From the NCBI GenBank assembly GCA_000721275.1, contig JOFO01000004.1, forward strand, positions 212,778-276,777: a stretch of DNA of 64,000 nucleotides, written 5' to 3'. The stretch comes from Microtetraspora glauca (GTDB taxonomy: Bacteria > Actinomycetota > Actinomycetes > Streptomycetales > Streptomycetaceae). Of this stretch, positions 27,485 through 36,112 are shown piece after piece; within the stretch, counting starts at the first letter, position 1, and every line of letters starts with the position of its first letter. Under the pieces are notes generated by a model that ran no database searches, was not told the DNA's origin, and worked only from the letters and a program-made list of their open reading frames with translations. Position numbers and translations under genes: made by a program.

Positions 27485-29230
27485 ATGAGCACGACACGCA
27501 CCCACCGGCTTCGACGGCCGTTGCTCGCGGGGACGACGGCTGTCGCCGCCATGGCCGTGACGGTCGGTTTCATGACCGCCGCCCCCGAGCGGGCGACCGC
27601 CGCCGCGACGGCTCCGAAGCTGAGCCTCGTCGCGGCGACGAACGCGGTCACCCTCACCTCCTGGAAGGAGGACCCCGGCGTCTACCTGGACCTGGGCACG
27701 TACCTCACCGCGGAGGGCCGCCCCCTGGAGCTGAAGGTGACCCGGAAGTCCTACAAGGACCCGGTGGTCATCACCCAGACCGTGGTCGAGGGCGGCAAGA
27801 CCAAGGCCAAGACGCTGCCGCAGGGCACCGTGAAGGACTTCTCCGGACTGCCGGGCTTCGCCGAGATCACCGTCACGGACAAGAAGGGCAAGGTCGTCGT
27901 CAAGCGCACGGAAAGCTTCTGCCCGAACAACGCCAGCGGACGGATCCGGCCCGACGCGCCCGCCACCTCCAAGTATCCGGAGAGCTGCCCCACCAACCCG
28001 TTCACCCTCGGCTCCGTGTGGGGCATCGAGAAGGGGTGGGCCGCGAACACCTACGCCGGTTCCTACACCGACTCCGTGAAGCTTCCCGCGGGCACGTACA
28101 CCGCCAAGGTCGCGGTCACCAAGAAGTACCGGGACCTCTTCGGCATCGCCGACAAGCCCGCCACGGTGAAGCTCACCGTCGAGGAGCGCAGCTGGGAGAA
28201 CGGCCGCGCGGCCGCCGCCGGCGAGCACGCCGGGCACGGCGCCGCGCACCAGGCGCCCTCCGCCCACGCCGGGCACGGACCGGGGCACGCCGCCCCGAGC
28301 CCCGCCGAGGCCGGCGCGCCGCAGACGAGCGGCGCCACCCCCTCGTACAACGTGGGCCACGGGCCGCTGAAGGCGGCGCCCCCGGCGCTGCCGTGGGCGG
28401 TGAAGGTGCAGCAGGCCGGACGCGCCGGCGTCCAGTCCGCCGGCGACGCCACCGGGCAGACCGACGGCTCCCGCAAGGCGCCCGCCCTGGCGCCCCGGGC
28501 CGCGCGCCCGACCGGCACCCCGTCCGTCCCGAACGTCCCCAAGCCGGACCTGCGGTCCCTGCCGGCGTACGGCATCACCATCAGCGACGGCGCCGGCCAG
28601 GGCGCGCCCGGCAAGGACTACCTCGCCTTCAGCGCCAACGTCTGGAACGCCGGCCCCGCCCAGCTCGTCGTGGACGGCTTCCGCACGCCCGGCAAGGCCA
28701 AGATGGACGCCTACCAGTACTTCTACGACGCCAAGGGCAAGCAGGTCGGCTACACCCCGACCGGCACCATGGAGTGGGACCCGCGCCCCGGCCACGTCCA
28801 CTGGCACTTCACCGACTTCGCCAGCTACCGGCTGCTGAAGGCCGACAAGAAGGAGGCGGTCCGCAGCGGCAAGGAGGCGTTCTGCCTCGCCAACACCGAC
28901 GCCGTCGACTACACGGTGAAGAACGCCAACTGGCACCCGAACAACACCGACCTGGCCACCGCCTGCGGCCAGGAGAACTCCATCTCCGTCCGCGAGGTGC
29001 TGGACGTCGGCTCCGGCGACACCTACACCCAGGACCTGCCCGGCCAGTCCTTCGACATCACGGACCTGCCGAACGGCACCTACTACATCCAGGTCCTCGC
29101 CAACCCGGCGAAGCGGCTCAAGGAGACCAACCTCGACAACAACAGCGCGCTGCGCAAGGTCGTCCTGGGCGGCACGCCCGGCCGGCGGACCGTCACCGTC
29201 CCCGCCCACGACCTCGTGAACGCCAACTGA
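27485..29230 (+). CDS. Secreted lysyl oxidase-like copper amine oxidase
   Basis: 581 residues. A signal peptide (Arg-rich start, hydrophobic core about 12-32, AxA-type end) is followed by a roughly 210-residue Ig-like region and a His/Ala/Pro-rich linker (about 245-275, repeated HAGHG). The C-terminal lysyl oxidase domain carries the copper triad in GHVHWHFTDFASYRL (His437, 439, 441). The ending YYIQVLANPAKRLKETNLDN matches animal LOX, where the next element contributes to the quinone cofactor. Lysyl oxidases oxidise Lys to allysine and cross-link proteins; in Streptomyces a LoxA-type enzyme has been linked to copper-dependent morphology. The His-rich linker may collect copper. A strong terminator follows. 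Confidence 0.87.
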   Translation: MSTTRTHRLRRPLLAGTTAVAAMAVTVGFMTAAPERATAAATAPKLSLVAATNAVTLTSWKEDPGVYLDLGTYLTAEGRPLELKVTRKSYKDPVVITQTVVEGGKTKAKTLPQGTVKDFSGLPGFAEITVTDKKGKVVVKRTESFCPNNASGRIRPDAPATSKYPESCPTNPFTLGSVWGIEKGWAANTYAGSYTDSVKLPAGTYTAKVAVTKKYRDLFGIADKPATVKLTVEERSWENGRAAAAGEHAGHGAAHQAPSAHAGHGPGHAAPSPAEAGAPQTSGATPSYNVGHGPLKAAPPALPWAVKVQQAGRAGVQSAGDATGQTDGSRKAPALAPRAARPTGTPSVPNVPKPDLRSLPAYGITISDGAGQGAPGKDYLAFSANVWNAGPAQLVVDGFRTPGKAKMDAYQYFYDAKGKQVGYTPTGTMEWDPRPGHVHWHFTDFASYRLLKADKKEAVRSGKEAFCLANTDAVDYTVKNANWHPNNTDLATACGQENSISVREVLDVGSGDTYTQDLPGQSFDITDLPNGTYYIQVLANPAKRLKETNLDNNSALRKVVLGGTPGRRTVTVPAHDLVNAN

Positions 29231-29255
29231 CCCCTGCCGAGAGCCGATAGCAGCC

Positions 29256-29285
29256 ACCGAGCCGGCCCGCACGGGCCGGCTCGGT
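29256..29285 (+). terminator. Terminator of lysyl oxidase gene
   Basis: Perfect 14-bp inverted repeat with a 2-base centre (29256-29269 and 29272-29285; core GAGCCGGCCCG/CGGGCCGGCTC), 25 bp beyond the stop codon. Confidence 0.8.
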
Positions 29286-29645
29286 CGTCATGTCGGGCCA
29301 CGCCGGCCGCTCACCGCGCGCGGGGCCGCGGCGGCACCCGGCGCCGGTAACGAGCGGCCGGGCAGCGGGGGAAGGGTAGCGGACTCGGACATGCGCGTCT
29401 CTCCTCTGCGGAGTGGTGCACCGATGCTCGTCCGACGGTTGTACCGGGATCGCGCGGGCGCCGACAGGCGAGCGGGGGATTCCGGTTCCGGGCGGTTCCC
29501 GCGCCGCACGGGGCACGGGGGCGCGCGTCTGGCGGATCAGGTCCTCCGAAACCGCCGCGTTCGGCGGTGGTCCGCGCGAACGCCCCCCGCCGAGGATGAT
29601 CCGTGGCCGCGGTCCGTGCGGCCGGAACACCGCGGAGGAGGAGCG
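29286..29645. other. Intergenic region between lysyl oxidase and alcohol dehydrogenase
   Basis: 360 bp holding no recognisable family. The plus-strand frame is open through it into the dehydrogenase, but its residues are Arg/Gly-rich and unlike the family. A small minus-strand ORF (29288-29392) with a good ribosome site is the only gene candidate. Confidence 0.4.
29288..29392 (-). CDS. Candidate 34-residue small protein
   Basis: ATG at 29392 is preceded, 7 bp away, by GAGGAGAG, one of the best ribosome sites in the window. The peptide begins MSESATLPPLPGR and is rich in Pro, Ala, Gly and Arg, without Cys or a membrane segment. It ends against the terminator of the lysyl oxidase gene. Only the ribosome site supports it; chance is possible. 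Confidence 0.3.
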   Translation of the reverse strand: MSESATLPPLPGRSLPAPGAAAAPRAVSGRRGPT

Positions 29646-30698
29646 ATGAGGGCGGTACGGTTCCACGGCAAGGAGGACCTGCGGATCGAGGAGGTGCCGG
29701 AGCCGAACCCCGGCCCCGGCCAGGTGAAGCTGCGCAACGCCTTCGCCGGCATCTGCGGCTCCGACCTGCACTTCTACTTCTACCCGGAGTCGCTGCCCTT
29801 CGACCTGGACCAGCCGCATCCGCTGACCGGCGACACCCTGCCGCAGATCCTCGGCCACGAGTTCTCCGGCACCGTCGTCGAGGCGGGCGAGGGCGTCACC
29901 GACGTCAAGGTCGGCGACCTCGCCGCCGTCTACCCGCTGGCCGTCTCCTGCGGCCGGTGCGCGGCCTGCCGGCGTCGACTGCCGTTCTCCTGCCCGCAGA
30001 TGGGCTCCCTCGGGTCGAACGTGGCGGGCGGCGGCCTCGCCGAGTACACGGTGTGCGACGCGTCGAAGGCGCACGTGCTGCCGGACGGCGTGGGCCTGCG
30101 GATGGGCGCGCTCGTCGAGCCGATGGCGGTCGGCCGGCACGCCGTGGCGCGCAGCGGCGTCGCACCGGGCGGCAGCGCGCTCGTCGCCGGCGCCGGGCCC
30201 ATCGGCATCGGCGCCTGGTTCGCGCTCAAGGCCCGCGGTGTGGAGCGGGTCCTGGTGTCCGAGCCGAGCGCGGACCGCCGCGCCCTCATGGCCGGACTGG
30301 GCGCGCGTGTCGTGGATCCCGTGCACGACGACCTCGCGGAGGCCGTCGCCGCGCTCACCGACGGCGACGGCGTGGACGTCGCGGTGGACGCGGCCGGCGC
30401 GGGCGCGGCGTTCGCCTCCGCCGTGGCCGGTCTGGCCCCCGGCGGCCGGCTCGTGGTCGCCGCGCTCCACGAGCACGCGACGCAGTTCCAGCCGACGGGG
30501 CTCATGATGGGCGAGACCGAGATCGCCGGAGCGGTGGGGTACCGGCCCGAGGAGTTCGACGCCGTGATCGCGGCGATGGCCGACGGCGTGTACGACTTCA
30601 CCGGCTGGGTGCAGGAGCGGTCCCTGGACGACATCGTCGACGCGCTCCACGCCCTGCGCGGCGGCGTCGGCGGGAAGATCCTGCTGCGCCTGAGCTGA
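29646..30698 (+). CDS. Zinc-dependent medium-chain alcohol dehydrogenase (butanediol/sorbitol type)
   Basis: 350 residues. Catalytic-zinc ligands appear in GICGSDLHF (Cys near 37) and GHEFSGTVVEAG. The four-Cys structural zinc loop is SCGRCAACRRRLPFSC, and the NAD(P) Rossmann motif is GAGPIGIG. The family oxidises secondary alcohols such as 2,3-butanediol, threonine or polyols. The segment LMMGETEIAGAVGYRPEEFD is typical of butanediol-type members. ATG 29646 follows a GGAGGAG site; the longer open frame upstream is not conserved-looking. Transcribed alone, ended by a 17-bp-stem terminator. Confidence 0.87.
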   Translation: MRAVRFHGKEDLRIEEVPEPNPGPGQVKLRNAFAGICGSDLHFYFYPESLPFDLDQPHPLTGDTLPQILGHEFSGTVVEAGEGVTDVKVGDLAAVYPLAVSCGRCAACRRRLPFSCPQMGSLGSNVAGGGLAEYTVCDASKAHVLPDGVGLRMGALVEPMAVGRHAVARSGVAPGGSALVAGAGPIGIGAWFALKARGVERVLVSEPSADRRALMAGLGARVVDPVHDDLAEAVAALTDGDGVDVAVDAAGAGAAFASAVAGLAPGGRLVVAALHEHATQFQPTGLMMGETEIAGAVGYRPEEFDAVIAAMADGVYDFTGWVQERSLDDIVDALHALRGGVGGKILLRLS

Positions 30699-30712
30699 CC
30701 TGTGCGAGCGGT

Positions 30713-30760
30713 CACGGGCGGCGGTACGGCCCCGCCGCGGCCTCCGTACCGCCGCCCGTG
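30713..30760 (+). terminator. Terminator after alcohol dehydrogenase
   Basis: A 17-bp perfect stem (30713-30729 with 30744-30760; core GGGCGGCGGTACGG and complement) and 14-base loop begin 15 bp after the stop codon. Confidence 0.8.
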
Positions 30761-30932
30761 CCCCGTACCCGCCGTACCCGCCGAGCGCGCGAACGGCGGG
30801 GGAGTCCGCCCGAGACCGCGACGTCCGGCGGTTCCGCCGCCGGCACCCCTCGCGGAAGGATCGATTCCAGGGCGCGATCCCCCTCCGCGACCCTGAGTCC
30901 GCACCGCATCCCCCACAGACCCGAGGAGACCT

Positions 30933-32186
30933 ATGTCCACCCCCATGCGCCGACCGCCGTTCGACCCCGAGCTCGAAGCCGTCCTCGCGGCGCTCGCCGA
31001 CCAGATCCCGCCGACCCTCACCGCGGAGATGATCCCGGACATGCGCCGGTCGTCCCCGTCGGAGGTCACCGACGAGATGATCGCGGAGGCCGGCCTGACC
31101 CGGCGCGACGTCGCGATCCCCGGGTACCTGGGCGACGAGATCACCGTCTCGGTGACCACCCGGCGCGACCACCAGGGCCTCGGCCCCGGCATCTACCACA
31201 CGCACGGCGGCGGCATGGTCTCCGGCGACCGGTTCTCCGGCCTGTCCCAGGTCCTGTACTTCGACGTCCTCATCGCCCGCAGAGCCGGGCTCGACGGCCT
31301 GCTGCGCGGTGCGGCGGTCCTGTCCGGGACCGTCGCCGGGGCCGAGATCCGGGGGCGGACCAGCCGGCGCGACCCGGACGGGCGGTCCCCGGACGCGGAC
31401 GGCGCCCGCCGGCGCTCCTCCCGCAGGGCGCACGGCGCGTGGGCGGTGTGGCTGGAGCGGGACGGGGAACCGGAACCCCTCGACGAGATCATCGTGGAGC
31501 GCCTCGCGCTCGGCGTCGAACTCCTGGAGGCGCGCCGCCGGCCCGAGGCCGGTCTCGACGCGCTCCTCGACCCGTCCCGTCCGGTCGCCGAGCGCGTCAC
31601 CCTCCTCGCGAAGCGCCGCATCGCCCCGGCCACGCCGGTCCGCGTCCTGGCGACGCCCGCCGACGCCGCCGACACCGGCGCCCCCTCGGCGATCGTGCCG
31701 ACGCGGTACGGGCTGCTGCGCGCCACCCTCGACGTGTCCGGCCGGCTCAGCCCTCCGGAACCGGCCGGACTCGGCACCTGGACGCGCGCCGACCGCGCCC
31801 CCGAGTCCTGGGAGGCGGCGGTCGTCGCGCTCCGGCTGACGGACGCCGCCACGCCGACCGTCGACGCCGCAGAACTCGGAGCGATGCTCCTGCTCGCGCA
31901 GGCGTACGACCCGCAGCACCCGCACGAGGACGTCCGCGCCCTCGCCGGGCTCGATGCGCGCTCCGCGGACATCCTCCGCACCCTGGTGGAGGCCGACAGC
32001 ATCCGGTCGGCCGCCGCCGAACTGGGCATGCACCACTCCACCGTGCAGGCCCGCCACGAAGCGCTGACGCAGACCCTCGGCTACGACCCGCGCGGCACCC
32101 TCGGGAAGATGCGGTACATCGCCGCGGCCCTGCTGCTCCGCCTCACGGACCCGGTGATCCCGGCCCGCCCGGAACCTCCCGCGTAA
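30933..32186 (+). CDS. Chimeric protein: esterase N-terminus fused to PucR-type HTH regulator
   Basis: 417 residues in one uninterrupted frame, ATG 30933 after a CCGAGGAG ribosome site. Residues 1 to about 108 are the N-terminus of an alpha/beta-hydrolase of the HSL lipase group, including the oxyanion motif YHTHGGGMVSGDRFSG (88-103). The nucleophile Ser (GDSAG), Asp and His regions are missing. From about 112 (RRAGLDGLLRGAAVLSGTVA) to the end it matches actinobacterial PucR/CdaR-like regulators, with the C-terminal HTH DILRTLVEADSIRSAAAELG and AALLLRLTDP. The join is near 31260 and an AGA codon, rare here, lies just beyond. It cannot be an active esterase. It may be a working regulator or the relic of a deletion between two genes. 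Confidence 0.7.
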   Translation: MSTPMRRPPFDPELEAVLAALADQIPPTLTAEMIPDMRRSSPSEVTDEMIAEAGLTRRDVAIPGYLGDEITVSVTTRRDHQGLGPGIYHTHGGGMVSGDRFSGLSQVLYFDVLIARRAGLDGLLRGAAVLSGTVAGAEIRGRTSRRDPDGRSPDADGARRRSSRRAHGAWAVWLERDGEPEPLDEIIVERLALGVELLEARRRPEAGLDALLDPSRPVAERVTLLAKRRIAPATPVRVLATPADAADTGAPSAIVPTRYGLLRATLDVSGRLSPPEPAGLGTWTRADRAPESWEAAVVALRLTDAATPTVDAAELGAMLLLAQAYDPQHPHEDVRALAGLDARSADILRTLVEADSIRSAAAELGMHHSTVQARHEALTQTLGYDPRGTLGKMRYIAAALLLRLTDPVIPARPEPPA

Positions 32187-32305
32187 CCGGCCCGCGGCCT
32201 CCGCACCCGCGTCTGTGTCCTCGGCGCCGCATCCGGCTGCCCCGTGACGGCGAAAGAACCCCGTGGAGCGTGTACGCCTCCGGAGTCGGTGAAACGGATC
32301 AGCGC

Positions 32306-33835
32306 ATGGACCTTCCCACCCCGCCCGACCGAGCCCGCTGCCTGGTCACCGGCGCCAGCGGCTACATCGGTGGCCGCCTCGTGCCGGAACTGCTCGACCG
32401 GGGGTACCGGGTGCGCTGCCTCGCCCGGCACCCCGAGAAGCTGGGCGACTTCCCCTGGGCCGGCCGGGTGGAGACGGTACGCGGCGACGTCACCGACGCG
32501 CCGAGCCTCCGCGACGCGTTCGCGGACGTCGACATCGCCTACTACCTCGTGCACTCCATGAGCTCGACGGCCCGCTTCGAGGACGCCGACCGGCGCGCCG
32601 CCCGGACGTTCGCCGCCGAGGCCCGCTCCGCCGGGGTGCGGCGGATCGTCTACCTGGGCGGGCTGGTCCCGGACGGCGTGCCCGAGGGCGAGCTCTCGCC
32701 GCACCTGCGTTCGCGCACCGAGGTGGGCCGCATCCTGCTCGACTCGGGCGTCCCCACCGCCGTGCTGCGCGCCGCCGTCGTCATCGGCTCCGGATCGGCC
32801 TCGTTCGAGATGCTCCGCTACCTCACCGAACGCCTGCCCGCCATGGTCACCCCCACCTGGGTCGACACCCGCGTCCAGCCCATCGCGGTCCGCGACGTGC
32901 TCCGCTACCTGGCGGAGAGCGCCGCACTGCCCGCCGACGTGAACCGGACCTTCGACATCGGAGGGCCCGACGTGCTCACCTACCGGCGGATGATGGAGCG
33001 GTACGCGCAGGTCGCGGGGCTCCGCCGGCGCCTCATCATCCCCGTGCCGGTGCTCACCCCCCGGCTCTCCAGCCAGTGGATCGGCCTCGTCACCCCCGTA
33101 CCGGCCGCGCTCGCCCGGCCCCTCACCGAATCGCTGCGGCACGAGGTCGTCTGCACCGAGCACGACATCGCGCGCCACGTCCCCGACCTCCCCGGCCGGC
33201 CCCTGCCCTTCACCGAAGCGCTCCGGCTGGCCCTGCGCCGGGTGCGCGAGGCGCGCGTCACCACCCGCTGGTCCTCCGCCTCACCGCCCGGCGCCCCCAG
33301 CGATCCGCTGCCGACCGACCCGGACTGGGCGGGCGGCAGCCTCTACACGGACGAGCGCTCCCGCGTCGTCGGCGCGACCCCCGAGGCGCTGTGGCGGGTC
33401 GTCGAGGGCGTGGGCGGCGAAAACGGCTGGTACTCCTTCCCGCTCGCCTGGGCCGTCCGGGGCTGGGCCGACCGGCTCGCCGGCGGGGTGGGGCTGCGCC
33501 GGGGCCGCCGGGACGCGGACCGGCTCCGGGTCGGCGACGCCCTGGACTTCTGGCGCGTCGAGGCCATCGACCGGGGCCGCCTGCTGCGCCTGCGCGCCGA
33601 GATGCGCCTGCCCGGACTGGCCTGGCTGGAGATGGCCGTGGACCGGGACGAGCGGGGGAGGACGGTGTACCGGCAGCGGGCGCTGTTCCACCCCCGGGGC
33701 CTCGCGGGCCAGGCGTACTGGTGGGGCGTGTCCCCCTTCCACGCCGTGGTCTTCGGCGGCATGGCCAGGAACATCGCCCGGACCGCCGAGCGGGGCGGCG
33801 GCCGGACGGCGGCACCGCCCCCCGGCCGGACGTGA
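32306..33835 (+). CDS. NAD(P)-dependent SDR fused to DUF2867
   Basis: 509 residues. The N-terminal extended/atypical SDR domain starts CLVTGASGYIGGRLVPELLD and continues with YYLVHSMSS, where the active-site-type Tyr-Lys pair is degraded as in NmrA-like members. From about residue 345 a DUF2867 domain follows (GWYSFPLAWAVRGWADRLAG, FWRVEAIDRGRLLRLRAEM, YWWGVSPFHAVVFGGMARN). Such fusions are common next to photolyase and B12-photoreceptor genes in actinobacteria. It is probably the first gene of a unit with the photolyase 159 bp downstream. Its reaction is unknown; quinone or flavin-related reduction is a guess. Confidence 0.8.
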   Translation: MDLPTPPDRARCLVTGASGYIGGRLVPELLDRGYRVRCLARHPEKLGDFPWAGRVETVRGDVTDAPSLRDAFADVDIAYYLVHSMSSTARFEDADRRAARTFAAEARSAGVRRIVYLGGLVPDGVPEGELSPHLRSRTEVGRILLDSGVPTAVLRAAVVIGSGSASFEMLRYLTERLPAMVTPTWVDTRVQPIAVRDVLRYLAESAALPADVNRTFDIGGPDVLTYRRMMERYAQVAGLRRRLIIPVPVLTPRLSSQWIGLVTPVPAALARPLTESLRHEVVCTEHDIARHVPDLPGRPLPFTEALRLALRRVREARVTTRWSSASPPGAPSDPLPTDPDWAGGSLYTDERSRVVGATPEALWRVVEGVGGENGWYSFPLAWAVRGWADRLAGGVGLRRGRRDADRLRVGDALDFWRVEAIDRGRLLRLRAEMRLPGLAWLEMAVDRDERGRTVYRQRALFHPRGLAGQAYWWGVSPFHAVVFGGMARNIARTAERGGGRTAAPPPGRT

Positions 33836-33994
33836 ACCCGCCCGCCCCGAGGCCCCCGTCGCACACCGGTACGGCCGCGTCCGGGTGCATCCGGGGCGGC
33901 GGCCCCGGCCGAAACGCGGACGCAGGAGTGCCCCACCAGTACCCCGGCGCGGCGCCGCGCGCCCGTGACCGGCGGCCCGAGCAGGGAGAGCGTG

Positions 33995-35368
33995 ATGACC
34001 GTCTCCGTCGTGCTGTACACCTCCGACCTGAGGGTCCACGACCATCCGCCGCTGCGGGCGGCGGCCCAAGGCGCCGACGAGGTGGTGCCGCTGTTCGTCC
34101 GCGACCCGGCGGTGAACCGCGCGGGCTTCGCCGCGCCCAACCGGCTGGCGTTCCTCGCGGACTGCCTGGAGGACCTCGACCGGAACCTGCGGGAGCGGGG
34201 CGGCCGGCTCGTGGTGCGGGAGGGCGACACGGTCGCCGAGGTGCGGGCCGTGGTGCGGCGCACCGGCGCCGACGAGGTCCACGTCGCGGCCGGTGTGACG
34301 GCCTTCGCCCGGCAGCGGGAGACCCGGCTCCGCGAGGCCCTGGAGGAGGACGGCTGCCGGCTGTACGTCCACGACGGCGTCGTCACCGTCGTACCGCCCG
34401 GCGACGTCGTCCCGCAGGGCTCGGACCACTTCGCCGTCTTCACGCCCTACCACCGCCGCTGGGCCGCCGAGCCGCGGCGCACCCCCTTCGCCGCCCCGCG
34501 GCGGCTGCGGGTGCCGTCCGACCTGCGCTCCGAGCCCGTTCCGCGCCGCTCCGACGTCCCGGACGTGTCGCCAGGGCTCCCCGCGGGAGGGGAGAGCGAG
34601 GGCCGCAGAAGGCTCGCCTCCTGGGTGGGCCGCCGGCTCGACGCGTACGAGGAGCGCCACGACGACCTGGCGGGCGACGCCACCTCCCGGCTCTCGCCCT
34701 ACCTCCACTTCGGCGCGCTGTCCGCCACCGAGGCGCTGCACCGGGCGGCCGGGCGCGGCGGGGCGGGCGCCGACGCGTTCGTGCGGCAGCTCTGCTGGCG
34801 GGACTTCCACCACCAGGTGCTGGCGGCGCGCCCCGCGGCCGCGCACGCCGACTACCGCTCCCGGCCCGGCGGCTGGCGCGCGGGACCGGACGCGGAGGCC
34901 GACCTCGCGGCCTGGCGCGAGGGACGCACCGGCTATCCGCTCGTCGACGCGGCGATGCGGCAGCTCGCCCATGAGGGGTGGATGCACAACCGCGGGCGGC
35001 TGGTCACGGCGTCCTTCCTGGCGAAGACGCTCTGCGTCGACTGGCGCGAGGGGGCCCGGCACTTCCTCGGCCTGCTGGTCGACGGCGACGTCGCGAACAA
35101 CCAGCTCAACTGGCAGTGGGTGGCCGGCACCGGCACGGACACCCGGCCGAACCGCGTCCTCAACCCCGTCGCCCAGGCCAAGCGGTACGACCCCGACGGC
35201 GCCTACGTCCGCCGCTGGCTGCCGGAACTGGCGGGCGTCGACGGCCGGTACGTCCACGAGCCCTGGCGGCTCACCGGGCTCGACCGGGCGGCCGTCGAGT
35301 ATCCGGACCCGCTGATCGGGCTCTCGGAGGGGCTGGAGCGGTTCCGGAGGCTCCGGGGCGCCGCCTGA
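33995..35368 (+). CDS. phr: Deoxyribodipyrimidine photolyase
   Basis: 457 residues. The N-terminal alpha/beta antenna domain begins VVLYTSDLRVHDHPPL. The C-terminal FAD domain has SRLSPYLHFGALSATEALHR, RQLCWRDFHHQVLA, and the FAD/DNA-binding RTGYPLVDAAMRQLAHEGWM and HNRGRLVTASFLAKTL. It ends with DGDVANNQLNWQWVAGTGTD, N-P-V-A-Q-A-K, diagnostic of class I CPD photolyases. It repairs UV-induced cyclobutane dimers with blue light. ATG 33995 follows AGGGAGA; an in-frame GTG is one codon upstream. Its neighbours (SDR-DUF2867, ECF sigma, B12 MerR) make light induction likely, though the LitR-type element lies downstream of this gene. Confidence 0.93.
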   Translation: MTVSVVLYTSDLRVHDHPPLRAAAQGADEVVPLFVRDPAVNRAGFAAPNRLAFLADCLEDLDRNLRERGGRLVVREGDTVAEVRAVVRRTGADEVHVAAGVTAFARQRETRLREALEEDGCRLYVHDGVVTVVPPGDVVPQGSDHFAVFTPYHRRWAAEPRRTPFAAPRRLRVPSDLRSEPVPRRSDVPDVSPGLPAGGESEGRRRLASWVGRRLDAYEERHDDLAGDATSRLSPYLHFGALSATEALHRAAGRGGAGADAFVRQLCWRDFHHQVLAARPAAAHADYRSRPGGWRAGPDAEADLAAWREGRTGYPLVDAAMRQLAHEGWMHNRGRLVTASFLAKTLCVDWREGARHFLGLLVDGDVANNQLNWQWVAGTGTDTRPNRVLNPVAQAKRYDPDGAYVRRWLPELAGVDGRYVHEPWRLTGLDRAAVEYPDPLIGLSEGLERFRRLRGAA

Positions 35369-35396
35369 ACGGGCGCGCCCGCCCTCAGCGCGGATC

Positions 35397-35414
35397 CGAT
35401 GCGCAAACGATGCG
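35397..35414 (+). promoter_or_regulatory. LitR-type element upstream of the ECF sigma gene
   Basis: CGATGCGCAAACGATGCG consists of two CGATGCG units with 11-bp spacing. It differs at one base from the element before the LitR-like gene (37197-37214). It lies 60 bp before the sigma-factor start. Tandem 11-bp repeats are the arrangement bound by CarH-type B12 regulators. Confidence 0.6.
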
Positions 35415-35473
35415 TGTTGTGGCGGCAAGTGTTCCCGGCGGACCGTGAGGGGGTCACGCCGAGGAGGAGCGCC

Positions 35474-36088
35474 ATGACCGCAGAAACGACGACCCGGCCC
35501 TTCACGCCCGCCGAGGCCGCCGCCGCGCGCGACGCCGCCGACGAGGACCGGATCGCCCGGGGCCTGGTCCTGGGCGACGAACGGTGCCTGGCCGACGCGT
35601 ACCGGCTCTGGGGCCGCCTGGTGCACACTCTGGCGGCCCGGGCCCTGGGCGACGCCCGGGAGGCGGAGGACGTCACCCAGCAGGTCTTCGCCGCCGCCTG
35701 GCGCGGCCGGGCGAACTTCCGCCCCGAGCGCGGCGCGCTGCCGGCCTGGCTCACGGGCATCACCCGCCGCAAGATCGCCGACGCCCTGAACGCCCGCACC
35801 CGGCGCACCGACCTCGTCGCGTCGCTCGGCGCCGCCCTCGAACACCAGGACCGCGGGGACGTCGAACCCGAGCGGGTCCTCGAACGGCTCGTCGTCACCG
35901 AGCAGTTGTCGCGGCTGCCCCGCGTCCAGCGGGACGTCCTGGAACTCGCGTACTTCGCCGACCTGACCCAGACCCAGATCGCCGACCGCACCGGCATGCC
36001 GCTCGGCACCGTCAAGAGCCACGCCCGCCGCGGCCTGCTGCGCATGCGGCACGGCCTCGAAGACGCCGGCGTCCGCGCCGGCCGCTGA
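35474..36088 (+). CDS. ECF sigma factor, LitS-like
   Basis: 204 residues, ATG 35474 after a GAGGAGGAG site. Region 2 reads EAEDVTQQVFAAAWRGRANF and GALPAWLTGITRRKIADALN. Region 4 reads LPRVQRDVLELAYFADLTQT and TGMPLGTVKSHARRGLLRMR. No extra C-terminal domain. It is convergent with the LitR-like gene (24-bp gap), and the same 18-bp element precedes both. In S. coelicolor light-induced carotenoid genes depend on an ECF factor, LitS, encoded next to LitR; this is likely the same circuit or a paralogue. No carotenoid genes are in the window, so photolyase and the SDR gene are the nearest candidate targets. Confidence 0.83.
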   Translation: MTAETTTRPFTPAEAAAARDAADEDRIARGLVLGDERCLADAYRLWGRLVHTLAARALGDAREAEDVTQQVFAAAWRGRANFRPERGALPAWLTGITRRKIADALNARTRRTDLVASLGAALEHQDRGDVEPERVLERLVVTEQLSRLPRVQRDVLELAYFADLTQTQIADRTGMPLGTVKSHARRGLLRMRHGLEDAGVRAGR

Positions 36089-36112
36089 CCGCGCCGCCTC
36101 GCGCGCCCCGCC

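Noticed and set aside
29391..29645. Longer start for the alcohol dehydrogenase
   Set aside because: The upstream residues do not resemble the family; ATG 29646 has a good ribosome site and begins at the normal family N-terminus.
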